Positions 35,660 to 47,043 are shown, counted from the first letter of the stretch. The stretch is 64,000 nt of DNA from Hymenobacter qilianensis (GCF_014489555.1 NZ_CP060784.1:2666001-2730000); one strand, 5' to 3'. The notes: a model not told the origin generated them from the sequence alone. A program made the numbers and translations.

Positions 35660-37517
35660 TTACTTGTTCTTCGACTTTGCTGGACCCTGCTTGCGGGCTT
35701 CGGCTTCGCGCTCCTGAGCGGTTTTCATGGCTTCGGCGAGGCGGGCCTGGAAGCCGCCGGGCTTTTTGTCCTTGTTCTTCACCTTGTTGGCTTCAAGCTG
35801 AGCCCGCAGCTTGGTTTCGTCCACGAAGCGGCGGGTAAGGGCTTGCTGGCCAAAGGTGATGACGTTGGAAACGAAGTAGTACCAAGTGAGGCCGGCCGCG
35901 AAGCTGTTCAACACGAACAGGAAAATCAGCGGCATCAGGTAGCTATAGAACTTCATGGGGCCCTGCATGGCGGTGTTGAGCTGGTTGCTTTGCCAGGTCA
36001 TCAGCAGGGTGGAAGCTGTCATCAATAGCGTAAACATACTGATGTGGCTGCCATAATAAGGAATGGCGAAGGGCAACGTCGCAAATACGTCATAGCTACT
36101 CAGGTCTTTGGCCCACAAAAACGCCTCTTGCCGCAGCTCAATTGAGTTTGGGAAGAAGTTGAACATGGCAAACAGAATGGGCAGCGTGAGCAGAGTGGGA
36201 ATGCAGCCGCTGAGCGGGCTCACGCCCATAGACGTGTAGAGCTTCATGGTTTCGCTCTGCACTTTGGCCTGGTCGTCGCCGTACTTCTCCTTAATCTCGT
36301 CCAGCTCCGGCTTCAGCACCTTCATGCGCGCCTGCGACACGTAGGTTTTGTACGTCAATGGCCAGGTAACCAGCTTAATAAGCAGCACCAACAGCGCAAT
36401 GATAATACCGTAGCTGCTGATAAACTGCTCCAGGAAATGGAACACTGGAATCACGATGAAGCGGTTCATCCAGCGGAAAATACCCCAGCCCAGGTACACG
36501 TTGCGGTCAAAGCCGGGCGCCACTTCCTTCAGAATCTGGAAGGAGTTAGGGCCAAAATAGTAGCGGAACTGACCTTTGCCCCCAGCACATCGGCGGCCGG
36601 AATCGTAAGCGTAGTGCTTAACGTTTTGATGAACTTGTTGGTCGAATCGGCAGCGGCGGGCACCGTCGAGTTGAATTTGCCGGTGCTGAACTGGTTTTCG
36701 GCAATCAGGCCCGCCACGAAGAAATCGTGCTTATGCGCGGCCCACTTCACGGGCTCGTTGATAACGATTTCCTCAGGGTCTTCGCTGGCCTCGGCCAGCG
36801 AGCCATCGTCGTCGTTAGCCAAGTAATGGTTGATGGTGGTGTGGTTGCGGTTCTGGGCGCGGTCTTGCTCCGTCTGGCGGACGCGGTCCAGGAAGGTGAG
36901 CGTGATCGGCTCCTGGGCAATGACGTTGCCCAGGCCCGTGAAGCGCATCTCGTAGGCCAGCTGATAGTTGTCGTTATACAGCGTGTATATCTGCTCAATT
37001 TGCCCCCAGCCACAGCGGCGGTGAAGGTTAGACGCTGGCCTGGGCGGTTGGCATCGGCAGTAGGCTGAGGTGCGCTTGGCTGAAAGTACAGGTCTGAAAA
37101 GCGTACTGTGCGGCCGTCGGTAATTCGAAAGCGGGTATCAATCTTAGCGCTTTCCTTATCCAGCAAATCGAAGGGCTGACCGAAGAAGGTCTTGTACTTG
37201 TTCAGGCGTACGGCTTGCACCTGCCCGCCTTTGGTCGAAAAAGTTACTGACAAGTCTTCGTTGCTCAACTGCACATCCTGGGCGGTGCCTTGTGCTGCGG
37301 TGGCGAAAGCGCCGAATGCCTGCGCCTGCGCGGCCGAGTCGAGGGGAGCAGGTGTAGCGGCGGCCGCTGTATCTGCCGACTGAGCCGGGGCGGTAGCAGC
37401 GGCAGTGGTGGGCTTAGCGGGGGCTTTTTCCGGCTCCGACTTCGGCGCGAAGAAAAACAGATAGATGAGGAGCAAGGCCGAAATCAAAAACAGGCCGGTT
37501 GCTGAGTTCTTGTCCAT
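35660..37517 (-). CDS. yidC: Membrane protein insertase YidC (two apparent frameshifts)
   Basis: YidC inserts proteins into the inner membrane. MDKNSATGLFLISALLLIYL is the first helix, followed by a low-complexity Ala/Pro linker, a periplasmic domain (LSVTFSTKGGQVQAVRLNKY) and the conserved C-terminal five-helix core (WPLTYKTYVSQARMKVLKPE, SPLSGCIPTLLTLPILFAMF). The frame breaks at five-C tracts 37003-37007 and 36579-36583. With six each, the joins read AVAGGQIEQIYTLYNDNYQL and DVLGGKGQFRYYFGPNSFQI, giving 619 residues, normal for Bacteroidota YidC. This is the second essential gene in the window with two contractions. The start 37517 replaces a longer, unconvincing extension. Confidence 0.95.
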
Positions 37518-37702
37518 TGAAGGGGAAATAAATGCGAAGGTGTTCGGTACTAAGGAAATAGCCGGGAAAAATGCCCCCAGCGCGCGACGCTTGTGAGCAA
37601 TAATTCGGCAACGCTGCTGCAAAGGTCGGTAGTGGCAGCTTATTTTATGCAGAAGTAGAAAAATCGGACGAGGTGACAGGGAAACTGCCCTGTTGTTACA
37701 AG

Positions 37703-37758
37703 CAAGGAGAGGAACCTGGCTGAGTAGTAACATGAACTCAACCAAATTCCTCTCCTTG
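37703..37758 (-). terminator. Hairpin after pyrG
   Basis: Perfect 12-bp arms CAAGGAGAGGAA / TTCCTCTCCTTG around a 32-bp loop, just after the minus-strand pyrG stop at 37774 and 186 bp before the yidC start. The rest of the 256-bp gap has a motif copy at about 37572 and the yidC promoter region. Confidence 0.55.
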
Positions 37759-37773
37759 TTCTTAATCAATTAG

Positions 37774-39474
<1,701 letters not shown>

Positions 39475-39661
39475 CTAAGCCCGTCAGATGCTCAGCAAAT
39501 CGTTGTTTGTAGGGCCAAGCTTGGCTCTGCCGTCCTTGGGTTCGCGCTACACTCCTGCAACTCTTCAAGCCTGGAATAAAGTGCAGAATCATTGCGAAAA
39601 AGCCCCTAGCGCTTCATTTACGGCATTATTTTGTGCATATTGCGGTAATAACTCTCTAGCA

Positions 39662-41038
39662 ATGCTGCCGTACTCCCGTTTGCTCGCCTTCTTGATTTTG
39701 CTGCTGCTGCCTCTAAGCGCCGCCGCGCCGCGCTACGGGGTTTCGAGCGACGATGAGGAGGCCGAGATGAGTTCTAACCGCGGCAAAGGGCCGCGCTGGC
39801 TGAATAAAATGATTGCCGAATCGGTGGTGCTGCGCCAGCATCAGGTGGGTATTTCGATTACCGAAGTCGCCTCGGGCGAAAAGCTGTACGAGCTGAATGC
39901 TGACCGCTATTTCACTCCGGCCAGCAACATGAAGCTCTTCAGCTTTTATGCTGGTCTGCACCTGTTGGGCGATTCTCTGCCCAGCCTGCGCTACGTTGTG
40001 CGCGGCGACTCCCTGCTGTTCTGGGGTACCGGCGACCCCACGCTACTGCACGGCGATGTGCCCTCGCGGAAAGCGTTTGACTTTCTGCAAAACCGGCCCG
40101 AGAAGCTTTTCTATCGGGAAATTCCGATGACCGAGGCCGCCTTTGGGCCCGGCTGGAGCTGGGACGATTACAACTACTACTACCAGCCCGAGCGCTCGGC
40201 ATTTCCGGTATATGGCAATGTGATTCGCTTCTATGCTGGCCCAAACCGGCGGCCGTCCGTGCGGCCTCGTTTTTTCAATCCGGTAGTGAAAGAAGCCCCG
40301 GCCGGTTTTCCGCATCCCGCCGACGACCATGTGCGCCGTGAGCTAACCGACAACCGCTTCGTTTACTTCACTTCGCCCAAGAAATGGATAGACGAAACAC
40401 CGTTTCGCCCAAGCTCGCAGCTGGTGCTTCAGCTGTTGCAGGACACCTTGCGCCGGCCCGTGCTAAATGCCTCCTGGCGACCTGTGCGCCCGCAGGAAGC
40501 CGTACGTACGCTAGCGGGCTTGCCCGTTGATTCGCTGTACCGGCGGATGCTGCAAGTCAGCGACAATCTTTTGGCGGAGCAGCTGCTGCTTATGTGCTCC
40601 GCGCGCCTGCGCGCCGATTCTTTGAGCACCCAAAGTGTTATCAAGGCTGTCAGCACACAGTATTTGCAAGATCTGCCCGACGCCCCACACTGGGTAGATG
40701 GCTCTGGCCTTTCCCGCAAAAACCTGATTACGCCCCGCACGCTATCAGCTTTGCTGCTCAAGCTGCACCAGGAAGTGCCGGAGCCCCGCTTAATGAGCCT
40801 GCTGGCGGCTGGTGGTGGCCACGGTACGCTGCGCCGCGTGTACCGCGACAAGGCCGGGCCGTGGTTTTGGGGCAAGACCGGCACGCTCAGCAACAACCAC
40901 AACGTATGTGGCTACCTCAAAACGAGGAAAGGTAAGCTGTTGGCTGTCAGTTTTATGAACAATAACCACGTGGCAGAGACGACTGTGGTGCGCCATGAAA
41001 TGGAGCGGGTATTGAAAGAAGTGCGCGAGCGGATGTAG
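39662..41038 (+). CDS. dacB: D-alanyl-D-alanine carboxypeptidase/endopeptidase, PBP4 family (S13)
   Basis: An exported S13 peptidase that trims or cuts peptidoglycan cross-links. A signal peptide (SRLLAFLILLLLPLSAAAPR) starts the 458-residue protein. The three active-site motifs are present: SxxK in YFTPASNMKLFSFY, SxN in MLQVSDNLLAEQL and KTG in FWGKTGTLSNNHNV. The large domain II insert typical of PBP4 lies between them. The ATG of MLPYSRL was chosen; upstream residues of the longer open frame do not look like a leader. It is divergent from pyrG across a 238-bp gap. Confidence 0.93.
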   Translation: MLPYSRLLAFLILLLLPLSAAAPRYGVSSDDEEAEMSSNRGKGPRWLNKMIAESVVLRQHQVGISITEVASGEKLYELNADRYFTPASNMKLFSFYAGLHLLGDSLPSLRYVVRGDSLLFWGTGDPTLLHGDVPSRKAFDFLQNRPEKLFYREIPMTEAAFGPGWSWDDYNYYYQPERSAFPVYGNVIRFYAGPNRRPSVRPRFFNPVVKEAPAGFPHPADDHVRRELTDNRFVYFTSPKKWIDETPFRPSSQLVLQLLQDTLRRPVLNASWRPVRPQEAVRTLAGLPVDSLYRRMLQVSDNLLAEQLLLMCSARLRADSLSTQSVIKAVSTQYLQDLPDAPHWVDGSGLSRKNLITPRTLSALLLKLHQEVPEPRLMSLLAAGGGHGTLRRVYRDKAGPWFWGKTGTLSNNHNVCGYLKTRKGKLLAVSFMNNNHVAETTVVRHEMERVLKEVRERM

Positions 41039-41058
41039 GAGCGCGTTGCAACGCGCTC
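41039..41058. repeat. 20-bp perfect palindrome after dacB
   Basis: GAGCGCGTTGCAACGCGCTC begins at the last base of the dacB stop region. There is no T-tract, so it is not a classic terminator. Confidence 0.6.
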
Positions 41059-41072
41059 ACCAGCCTGGCCGG

Positions 41073-41182
41073 GTGGTACCACTATCGTTGAACAAGACGG
41101 CTGGGGCGCTTTTTTACTGAAACCGCAGCCGCTATTTCAACTTCCGCTACGCAAGCAACGTCTGCAACGATAGTGGTGCCAC
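41073..41182. repeat. 110-bp inverted-repeat element (MITE-like)
   Basis: Terminal arms GTGGTACCACTATCGTTG (41073-41090) and CAACGATAGTGGTGCCAC (41165-41182) pair with one mismatch around 74 bp of non-coding DNA. Only one copy is in this window. Confidence 0.6.
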
Positions 41183-41237
41183 GACAAAAAAGGTGTGGCC
41201 CCACGCCGTTCTACAGGTATTATATATTTTTACCTCT

Positions 41238-41468
41238 ATGCAGCCCATTATCAAAACCCGCAGCAAGGCCGAGGCGGAGGAAGCCCAGCGCCGCTATTTC
41301 TGGTCGCTGACGCCATACGAGCGAGTGGCGCTGGCCGTAAAGCTGAACCGGCAGGCGCGGGCTATTTACGCGGCCAATCCGGCCAATTCGTCGCTTGATT
41401 TTGCCCCCCACCAACATGGAAGACGAGTACTTAAATCTACTACGCCTATTCCAAGAGATCGGCGTTGA
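41238..41468 (+). CDS. Small basic protein paired with a nucleotidyltransferase
   Basis: A 76-residue, highly charged protein (KTRSKAEAEEAQRRYFWSLT, AVKLNRQARAIYAANPANSS) ending in GRRVLKSTTPIPRDRR. I do not recognise the family. It overlaps the next gene by 53 bp. A GCCCCCC motif copy lies within the overlap (DFAPHQ). If that tract really held seven C, the protein would end earlier (about 64 residues), still overlapping the next ATG. Partnership with the nucleotidyltransferase, for example as antitoxin, is inferred from overlap only. Confidence 0.6.
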   Translation: MQPIIKTRSKAEAEEAQRRYFWSLTPYERVALAVKLNRQARAIYAANPANSSLDFAPHQHGRRVLKSTTPIPRDRR

Positions 41469-41853
41469 GTACGTGGTAGTGGGGGGCTACGCCGTCATTG
41501 CCCACGGTTTTCCGCGCACCACCGGCGATCTGGACATATTGGTGCGGCCTTCAACTGCCAATGCCCGCCGGGTTGTTCAGGCCCTTGAGCGTTTTGGCTA
41601 TACTGACGGCGAGTTTGAGGAAACGGATTTTACGACGGTTCCTAACTTCATTTCCTTTGCTTCCAATGGCGTGTGGATTGATCTGATGACACAACTGTTG
41701 GGAGTAAGTTTAGAGGATTGCCTTAATGGAAGCCTGGAATTAACTTTCGCTGGTGTGCCAGTACAGCATATCAGCCTAGCTGCTCTGCGGCAAACCAAGC
41801 GGGCCACCGGGCGCCCCCAGGATCTGCGAGACTTAGAGAATCTGCCTGAGTAG
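41416..41853 (+). CDS. Nucleotidyltransferase-fold protein (AbiEii/MNT-like)
   Basis: A 145-residue minimal nucleotidyltransferase. VEYVVVGGYAVIAHGFPRTT carries the GG of the fold and TGDLDILVRPS the DxD metal pair. The C-terminal half (FISFASNGVWIDLMTQLLGV, ISLAALRQTKRATGRPQDLR) matches AbiEii/DUF6036-like proteins, in which KRATGRPQDLRDL is a common end. Such proteins often act as toxins that modify tRNA or as antitoxin-side enzymes. The third catalytic Asp is likely in WIDLM. It overlaps the upstream small gene, and convergent serA follows. Confidence 0.78.
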   Translation: MEDEYLNLLRLFQEIGVEYVVVGGYAVIAHGFPRTTGDLDILVRPSTANARRVVQALERFGYTDGEFEETDFTTVPNFISFASNGVWIDLMTQLLGVSLEDCLNGSLELTFAGVPVQHISLAALRQTKRATGRPQDLRDLENLPE

Positions 41854-41876
41854 TAGCTGAAGTTGGCTATGTTACT

Positions 41877-43778
41877 TTAATACAGCACCCGAAACTTAAT
41901 CGTGTGCTCCACCTTGCGCAAGGCTCCAATTACCTCCGGCGCATATTCCTTGTCAATATCAGTAATCACGTAGCCGATGTGCTCGTTGGTTTTGAGGTAT
42001 TGACCGAGAATATTGACCTGATGATCCGCCAATAGATTGTTGATGCTGGCCAGTACGCCGGGCACGTTGGCGTGCAGGTGAATAAGACGATGCGCCTGTT
42101 GCACAGGCAGTTGTATATTAGGCAGATTCACGCTTTGTTGGGTGTTGCCAGTATTCACGTAGCCCATGATGCGCTCGGGCACAAACTCGGCGATGTTGCG
42201 CTGCGCTTCGGCCGTACTGCCGCCGATGTGGGGCGTGAGCAGCACGTTGGGCAAGCCGCGCAGCTCGCTTTCGAAGATTTCGTGGTTGGTTTTGGGCTCG
42301 TAAGGAAACACGTCGATGCTGGCGCCGCCCAGGTGGCCGCTGCGGACGGCGTCGGCCAGGGCCGGAATATCCACGATGTGGCCGCGGCTGAGGTTGAGAA
42401 AAATGGCCCCCGGCTTCATCAAAGCGAATTCCTCGGCGCCAATGAGGTTCTTGTTCTCGGCGCGGCCATCTACGTGCAGCGTCACAACGTCGGCTTGCTG
42501 CAAAAGCTCCTGCAAGGTGCGGCACTTGACGGCGTTTCCGAGCTGAAGCTTTTCGGCTATGTCATAATAAAGCACCTGCATGCCCACCGCTTCGGCCACC
42601 ACCGAAAGCTGGCTGCCGATGTTGCCGTAGCCCACAATACCCAGCTTTTTGCCCCGAATCTCGAAGCTGCCGCGGGCCGATTTGTCCCACTCGCCCTGGT
42701 GCATCTTTGGGTTCTTGTCAGGAATACGGCGGGCCAGCACGATGATTTCGCCCAAAGCCAGCTCCACAACGGAGCGGGTGTTAGAGAAAGGGGCGTTGAA
42801 CACAGCCACGCCCTTTTTCATGCAGCCTACTAAGTCAATTTGGTTGGTGCCGATGCAAAATGCCCCCACGGCAATCAGGCGGTTGGCGGCTTCCAGCACG
42901 CGGGGCGTAACCTGCGTTTTGGACCGGATTCCGAGGATGCTGACGCCGGCAATGCGCTCTACCAGTTCATCTTCGTCGAGGCCGCCGGGCACGCTTTCCA
43001 CCTGGTAGCCTTCCTGGCGGAACAGCTCGGCGGCGCGGGCGTCGGGGTTTTCGAGCAGGAGTACGCTGATGCGGTTTTTGGGGTAGCTGAGCGTCATGGG
43101 AAGCTTATTTTGGTAGAGAAACTCGTCGAAGGACGGGATGACTTCGTCGGCCTGGGCTACTACGGCGGCGCGGGCCACGTTTTCGGTGAAAGCGTAGAAT
43201 CGGTTGGCGAGGCCGGCTTCGCGCATCTGATAATCGGTGTAGCCGTCGCCGAGCACGTACACATCGCCGGCCAGATCGAGCTGCCGGAGCTGCTCGATTT
43301 TGCCCCCGTCGCGGCTGAGCACGTTATCGGGGTCGAAGCCTGTAATTTGCCCCCCAGCGTCGTAAGTGAAGGTATTGGCCAGCACGAATTCGGGCGCGAT
43401 GTCGAAATCGGCTACTACGGGCTCAATAAACTCGCGAAAGCCGCTGCTCACAATGTATATGCGGCCCCGAAACCGCTCAAAAAAGCTGCGGTTGCGCACG
43501 ATGCTGTCCGAAACTTTGGTTTTGAGCTGGGCCACCAGCAAGGGCAGATGCTCGCGCCGCGCCTCCAGCAGCGCCAGGCGCTGCTTTAGCGACTCCGAGA
43601 AGTTCAGTTCCCCACTCATCCCCCGATCCGTAAGGGCCCGAATCTGCCCCACGATTTTTTCGCGTTCGGGATGATGCTGGAGGGCAATATCCGCCAGCTC
43701 ATCCAGCCCTTCGACCTGGGTAAAGGTGCTGTCGAAGTCGATGATAAGGTAGGGCAGAGGCTGGGTTACGCTGGACAT
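41877..43778 (-). CDS. serA: Fused phosphoserine phosphatase-like HAD + D-3-phosphoglycerate dehydrogenase
   Basis: A 633-residue fusion. Residues 1-215 are a HAD-IB phosphatase like SerB: nucleophile in YLIIDFDSTFTQVEGLDEL, motif II in YIVSSGFREFIEPVV, and motif III/IV in VYVLGDGYTDYQMREAGLAN. Residues 225-540 are phosphoglycerate dehydrogenase: KLGIVGYGNIGSQLSVVAEA (NAD-binding) and LTPHIGGSTAEAQRNIAEFV (catalytic His). Residues 555-633 form an ACT domain (ANVPGVLASINNLLADHQVN), the serine-sensing module. First and last steps of serine synthesis thus sit in one chain. The ATG at 43778 was chosen; a GCCCCCC motif copy lies just before it. Confidence 0.93.
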   Translation of the reverse strand: MSSVTQPLPYLIIDFDSTFTQVEGLDELADIALQHHPEREKIVGQIRALTDRGMSGELNFSESLKQRLALLEARREHLPLLVAQLKTKVSDSIVRNRSFFERFRGRIYIVSSGFREFIEPVVADFDIAPEFVLANTFTYDAGGQITGFDPDNVLSRDGGKIEQLRQLDLAGDVYVLGDGYTDYQMREAGLANRFYAFTENVARAAVVAQADEVIPSFDEFLYQNKLPMTLSYPKNRISVLLLENPDARAAELFRQEGYQVESVPGGLDEDELVERIAGVSILGIRSKTQVTPRVLEAANRLIAVGAFCIGTNQIDLVGCMKKGVAVFNAPFSNTRSVVELALGEIIVLARRIPDKNPKMHQGEWDKSARGSFEIRGKKLGIVGYGNIGSQLSVVAEAVGMQVLYYDIAEKLQLGNAVKCRTLQELLQQADVVTLHVDGRAENKNLIGAEEFALMKPGAIFLNLSRGHIVDIPALADAVRSGHLGGASIDVFPYEPKTNHEIFESELRGLPNVLLTPHIGGSTAEAQRNIAEFVPERIMGYVNTGNTQQSVNLPNIQLPVQQAHRLIHLHANVPGVLASINNLLADHQVNILGQYLKTNEHIGYVITDIDKEYAPEVIGALRKVEHTIKFRVLY

Positions 43779-43949
43779 ATTGGGGGGCAAATTAGCGCTG
43801 TAGATGTAACTAAATGGCGCTTAAAGCCAAGTTGAGGACTGGCCACAGCAATCTATAATTTCTAAGAATAGACAAAGCCAATGACTACAGCAGCTTGACT
43901 GTGACGCCGCAATAATACCACATGAAGTAAAGGGAGCCGCAAAAACTTC

Positions 43950-44666
43950 TTATGCAATCCGGCGCGTGGCGCAAGCGGGCACCCAGGCGTCGTGCTGGCA
44001 GACGATACACTTGGTTGCTTCGCCACGGGCCAACTCCTGCACATGAGCACACTGGGCGCAGGCATGAAAACCGGCTTCTTGGGCCCGGCGGCGCGTGTCG
44101 GCTACTCGCTCGGGCCAGATGGGCAAGCCGGGCCGCACGTCTTGGTCTTCATAAAAGTAGAGGCTAATGTCGCCGGTGGCTTCAATGTAAGCGCGCCGAA
44201 CCTGGCCCAGATGCTCGACCTGGAGTTGGCGCATTTCGCCGAAAAGCTCTTTCTGGGTTAGATTCTGCTTGTTGAAATTCTCTAAGCGAATTTCACCATT
44301 TTCCACCAAGAGCACAGGAGCGCCTTCCAGCCAGTCGCTAAAGCCAGGATACCGCTCGGTCAGACGGTTGAAGAACAGATAAAGGCCCGACACCACCAAG
44401 AATACCACGAGCACGTGCAGAATGGGCACATCTTCGTAGAACATGGCATCGCCGGCGGCCGAACCCAGCGCCAGAATAATGCTCAGCTCAAAGAGGGAAA
44501 GCTGCCGTACGCCGCGCCGACCCGTAACGCGCAGAGCGCCAATAATGAATAGGTAAGTAAGTACGCAGCGAAAGGCTATTTCTAGCAAAAAGAGAGGCGG
44601 CGCGTCCTCGGACAAAAAAATACGGTTCCAGTCGAAGGGCTCAACAGGGGCAGCAAGAAATAGCAT
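43950..44666 (-). CDS. DUF421 (YetF/YcaP-like) membrane protein with C-terminal Cys-pair motif
   Basis: A 238-residue inner-membrane protein. Three helices near the N-terminus (FRCVLTYLFIIGALRVTGRR and ILHVLVVFLVVSGLYLFFNR) precede the DUF421 domain (LEGAPVLLVENGEIRLENFN, NLTQKELFGEMRQLQVEHLG). The tail adds HACAQCAHV and TKCIVCQHDAW, two CxxC pairs that look like a zinc ribbon. Function unknown. It lies between serA and the YitT gene, all on the minus strand but with wide gaps. Confidence 0.82.
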   Translation of the reverse strand: MLFLAAPVEPFDWNRIFLSEDAPPLFLLEIAFRCVLTYLFIIGALRVTGRRGVRQLSLFELSIILALGSAAGDAMFYEDVPILHVLVVFLVVSGLYLFFNRLTERYPGFSDWLEGAPVLLVENGEIRLENFNKQNLTQKELFGEMRQLQVEHLGQVRRAYIEATGDISLYFYEDQDVRPGLPIWPERVADTRRRAQEAGFHACAQCAHVQELARGEATKCIVCQHDAWVPACATRRIA

Positions 44667-44755
44667 AGAGGCAGATAAAGGCTTCTGCGCTAACGAAGTA
44701 GTGCAACTTATTGTTGAGCTACAGGTGCCGCCCACCTGACTTTTTCTCGCTTCTT

Positions 44756-45660
44756 TTAATGAAACGGGCGCTTTTTGACCATGCCACCTTCCGCATCATC
44801 TATATGGTGCTGAACAACAAAGGCTTGCGGGTCGAGGCGACGTATCTCGGCGCGGAGAGCAGGAAGCTCAAGGCGCGTGACCACGGTAAACAGGATATCC
44901 ATTTCCAGGTCTGTACTCCCCGATTACCGAAGCCGCGCTTGCCCTGATAGATGGTTACGCCCCGCCCCAGATTGGTAGTAACGGCCTGCCGGATGGCTTC
45001 ACTTTGGGCCGAAATAATGGTAACGCCTGTGTATTGCTCTATGCCATTGAGCACAAAATCAAGCGCCTTGGAAGCTGATACATAGGTTAGAATAGAGTAC
45101 AGCGCCACCTGCACGCCCAGAATAAAAGCGGCAATGCCAAAAATTACGATGTTGAGCAGCAGAATAACGTCGCTGACCTTGAGCAGGGAGCTGCGCTTGC
45201 TGATGAGGAGCGCAGCCACCTCCGTGCCATCGAGCACCGCCCCGCCGCGCATGGCCAGGCCAATGCCCGCGCCAATAAACACTCCCCCAAATACCGAAGT
45301 CAGGAAGAAATCGGGGGTGACATCGGGGTAGGGCACCACGGCCAGGCACAACGCCAGTCCAGCAATAGCTATGGCGCTTTTAATCGCGAATGCTACCCCT
45401 ATCTGGCGGTAGCCCAGCAGCAGAAACGGAATGTTTATGATGATGAGCAGCCAGGATAGCGGAATGCCCAAAGTGGATGAGAGCAGCATAGAAACCCCCG
45501 TGACGCCGCCATCGATGAAATGACTGGAAAGCAAAAAACCCTTTAGCCCAAAGCCGGCAGACAGAATACCAACCAGTACTAAGCCTGTATTTTTGATTCG
45601 GCGACTCATTGACAACGCTGGGATGTCGAGGGAGGCGGTGGAGGAAGCAGATCCAGACAT
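44756..45660 (-). CDS. YitT family membrane protein with DUF2179 domain (apparent frameshift)
   Basis: A polytopic membrane protein of unknown role with about five hydrophobic segments (TGLVLVGILSAGFGLKGFLL, SWLLIIINIPFLLLGYRQIG) and a C-terminal DUF2179 domain (GVTIISAQSEAIRQAVTTNL). The frame breaks at a four-C tract (44918-44921). Five gives GNRGSTDLEMDILFTVVTRL, followed by ELPALRAEIRRLDPQAFVVQ, the classic end of YitT proteins, and a 301-residue product. Without this correction the last 40 residues do not resemble the family. The ATG at 45660 was chosen over an upstream extension. Confidence 0.88.
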
Positions 45661-45681
45661 AAAAGGGGATTGAAACAGGAT

Positions 45682-45695
45682 AATGGCTGAGAAGC
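45682..45695 (+). repeat. Intergenic copy of the GCCCCCCAG motif
   Basis: A motif copy lies 22 bp before the YitT start, in the 117-bp gap after the serine hydrolase gene. Confidence 0.6.
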
Positions 45696-45777
45696 CCCCC
45701 AGAGGGCAAGCTCTACTGTAATGGTAGGGGCGTGGTCTGCCATACGGGAGCGTTTTGCAAACGCTATATAGCAAAGC

Positions 45778-46949
45778 TTACTCCCGTACCGCCGCCAGTA
45801 TCCGCTTGATCAGCTCATCGGGTTTGCCATCGTGCCAGCGCCATACAACGACGATATCATGCTCAGGGTCAATCCAGATGGTGTTGGAGCCGGCCCCGAG
45901 AGCGGCGTAGCTAGTGGCTGGGGCGCTCGGCCAGGCTTTCTGCTCCGTATTCAGCCACCACAAATAGCCATAGTCGGGGCCGACGGGGCCGCGGGTAGTG
46001 GCCTGCTTTATCCAGCTGGCCGGCACGAGCTGTTTTGCCCCCCAGCGACCCTGGCGCAGCATGAGGTAGCCAAAGCGGGCCTCGTCGCGGGTGCTGATCC
46101 AGAGGCCGCCCCCCAGCGCGTGCCGCCGCTCACGGAAGGCATCACCTTACCATCAATTTCGACGATAGAATTGCGATAAGGAACCCATTTCCAGGTGTCG
46201 GATGCCCCGATAGGAGTCATGATTTCATCCCGAAATACGTCCGGCAGCGGCTTGCGCCAAAGCTGCAACAAGGACAGCGCCATGCGATTGATGCGCACAT
46301 CGTTGTACTCGTAGTATGTGCCGGGCGGCTGGAGGGCGCGGGGCTTCCGTTCGCCTTGTCCAAAGGCTTCCTTGCCAATAAAATTGACGTTTTTGCCCCA
46401 CAGCGCGCCGGCCCACTCGCTGGTCTGGCGCAGGTGATGCTCCCAGGTAATGGACCGGTTCTGCTCGGAGGCGTAGCTGCCGTCTTTGATGTAATTGGCC
46501 ACCGGGTCGCGCACATCTTTGATAATGCCCTTCTCTACTGAAAGCCCCACAATAGTCGATAGCACGCTTTTGGCCACGCTGTAAGTGGGGTCAGCGGCTT
46601 TGGTATCGCCCCACTCCGCCACGATGTAGCCATGACGCAGAATAAGGCCATTGGTGGCGGCCCGGCTGGGGGGCAATGGGCCAAGAGGCTCGCCAAAAAT
46701 CTCCTTTTGGGTGGAGAAGTCGGGCTTCATCTGGGTGGTTTCCTGCTGCTTGGCAAAGGCTACAGCCTGTTCCAGCAAGGCCGCATCCATGCCTGCCTGT
46801 GCGGCTTCTTTGCGCTGCCAGGCGTCGCCGGCGGCGGGGAAGTAGAGGTCGGTTTGGGTCTGGGTGGTTTGCTGCGCGGTTTGGGAAGGCGTTTTGGCGC
46901 AGCCCAAAAAGGTGAGAAGAACGAAGAGATAGTAGGGGGTGTGGCGCAT
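45778..46949 (-). CDS. Serine hydrolase lipoprotein, beta-lactamase family (apparent frameshift)
   Basis: An exported lipoprotein (MRHTPYYLFVLLTFLGC, lipobox FLGC) with a beta-lactamase-class C-like domain. Catalytic SxxK is in PTYSVAKSVLSTIVGLSVEK, and the Tyr motif is in PPGTYYEYNDVRINRMALSL. The frame breaks at a six-C tract (46109-46114). Seven gives RWGGGLWISTRDEARFGYLM and continues as GYLWWLNTEQKAW and AALGAGSNTIWIDPEHDIVV, for a 390-residue protein. This domain hydrolyses esters, amides or D-amino acid peptides; the real substrate is unknown. It is divergent from another serine hydrolase 94 bp away. Confidence 0.9.
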
Positions 46950-47043
46950 GGGGGGCTTTTTCAGGACAGCCAAAGATGCTTAACTTTCCCCATGTAGTGT
47001 ATGATTTGATATCGTAAAATATAGGTGAGTACAACTAATCAGT

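Noticed and set aside
42072..42833. Plus-strand frames opposite serA
   Set aside because: Antisense shadows of the SerB-SerA fusion.
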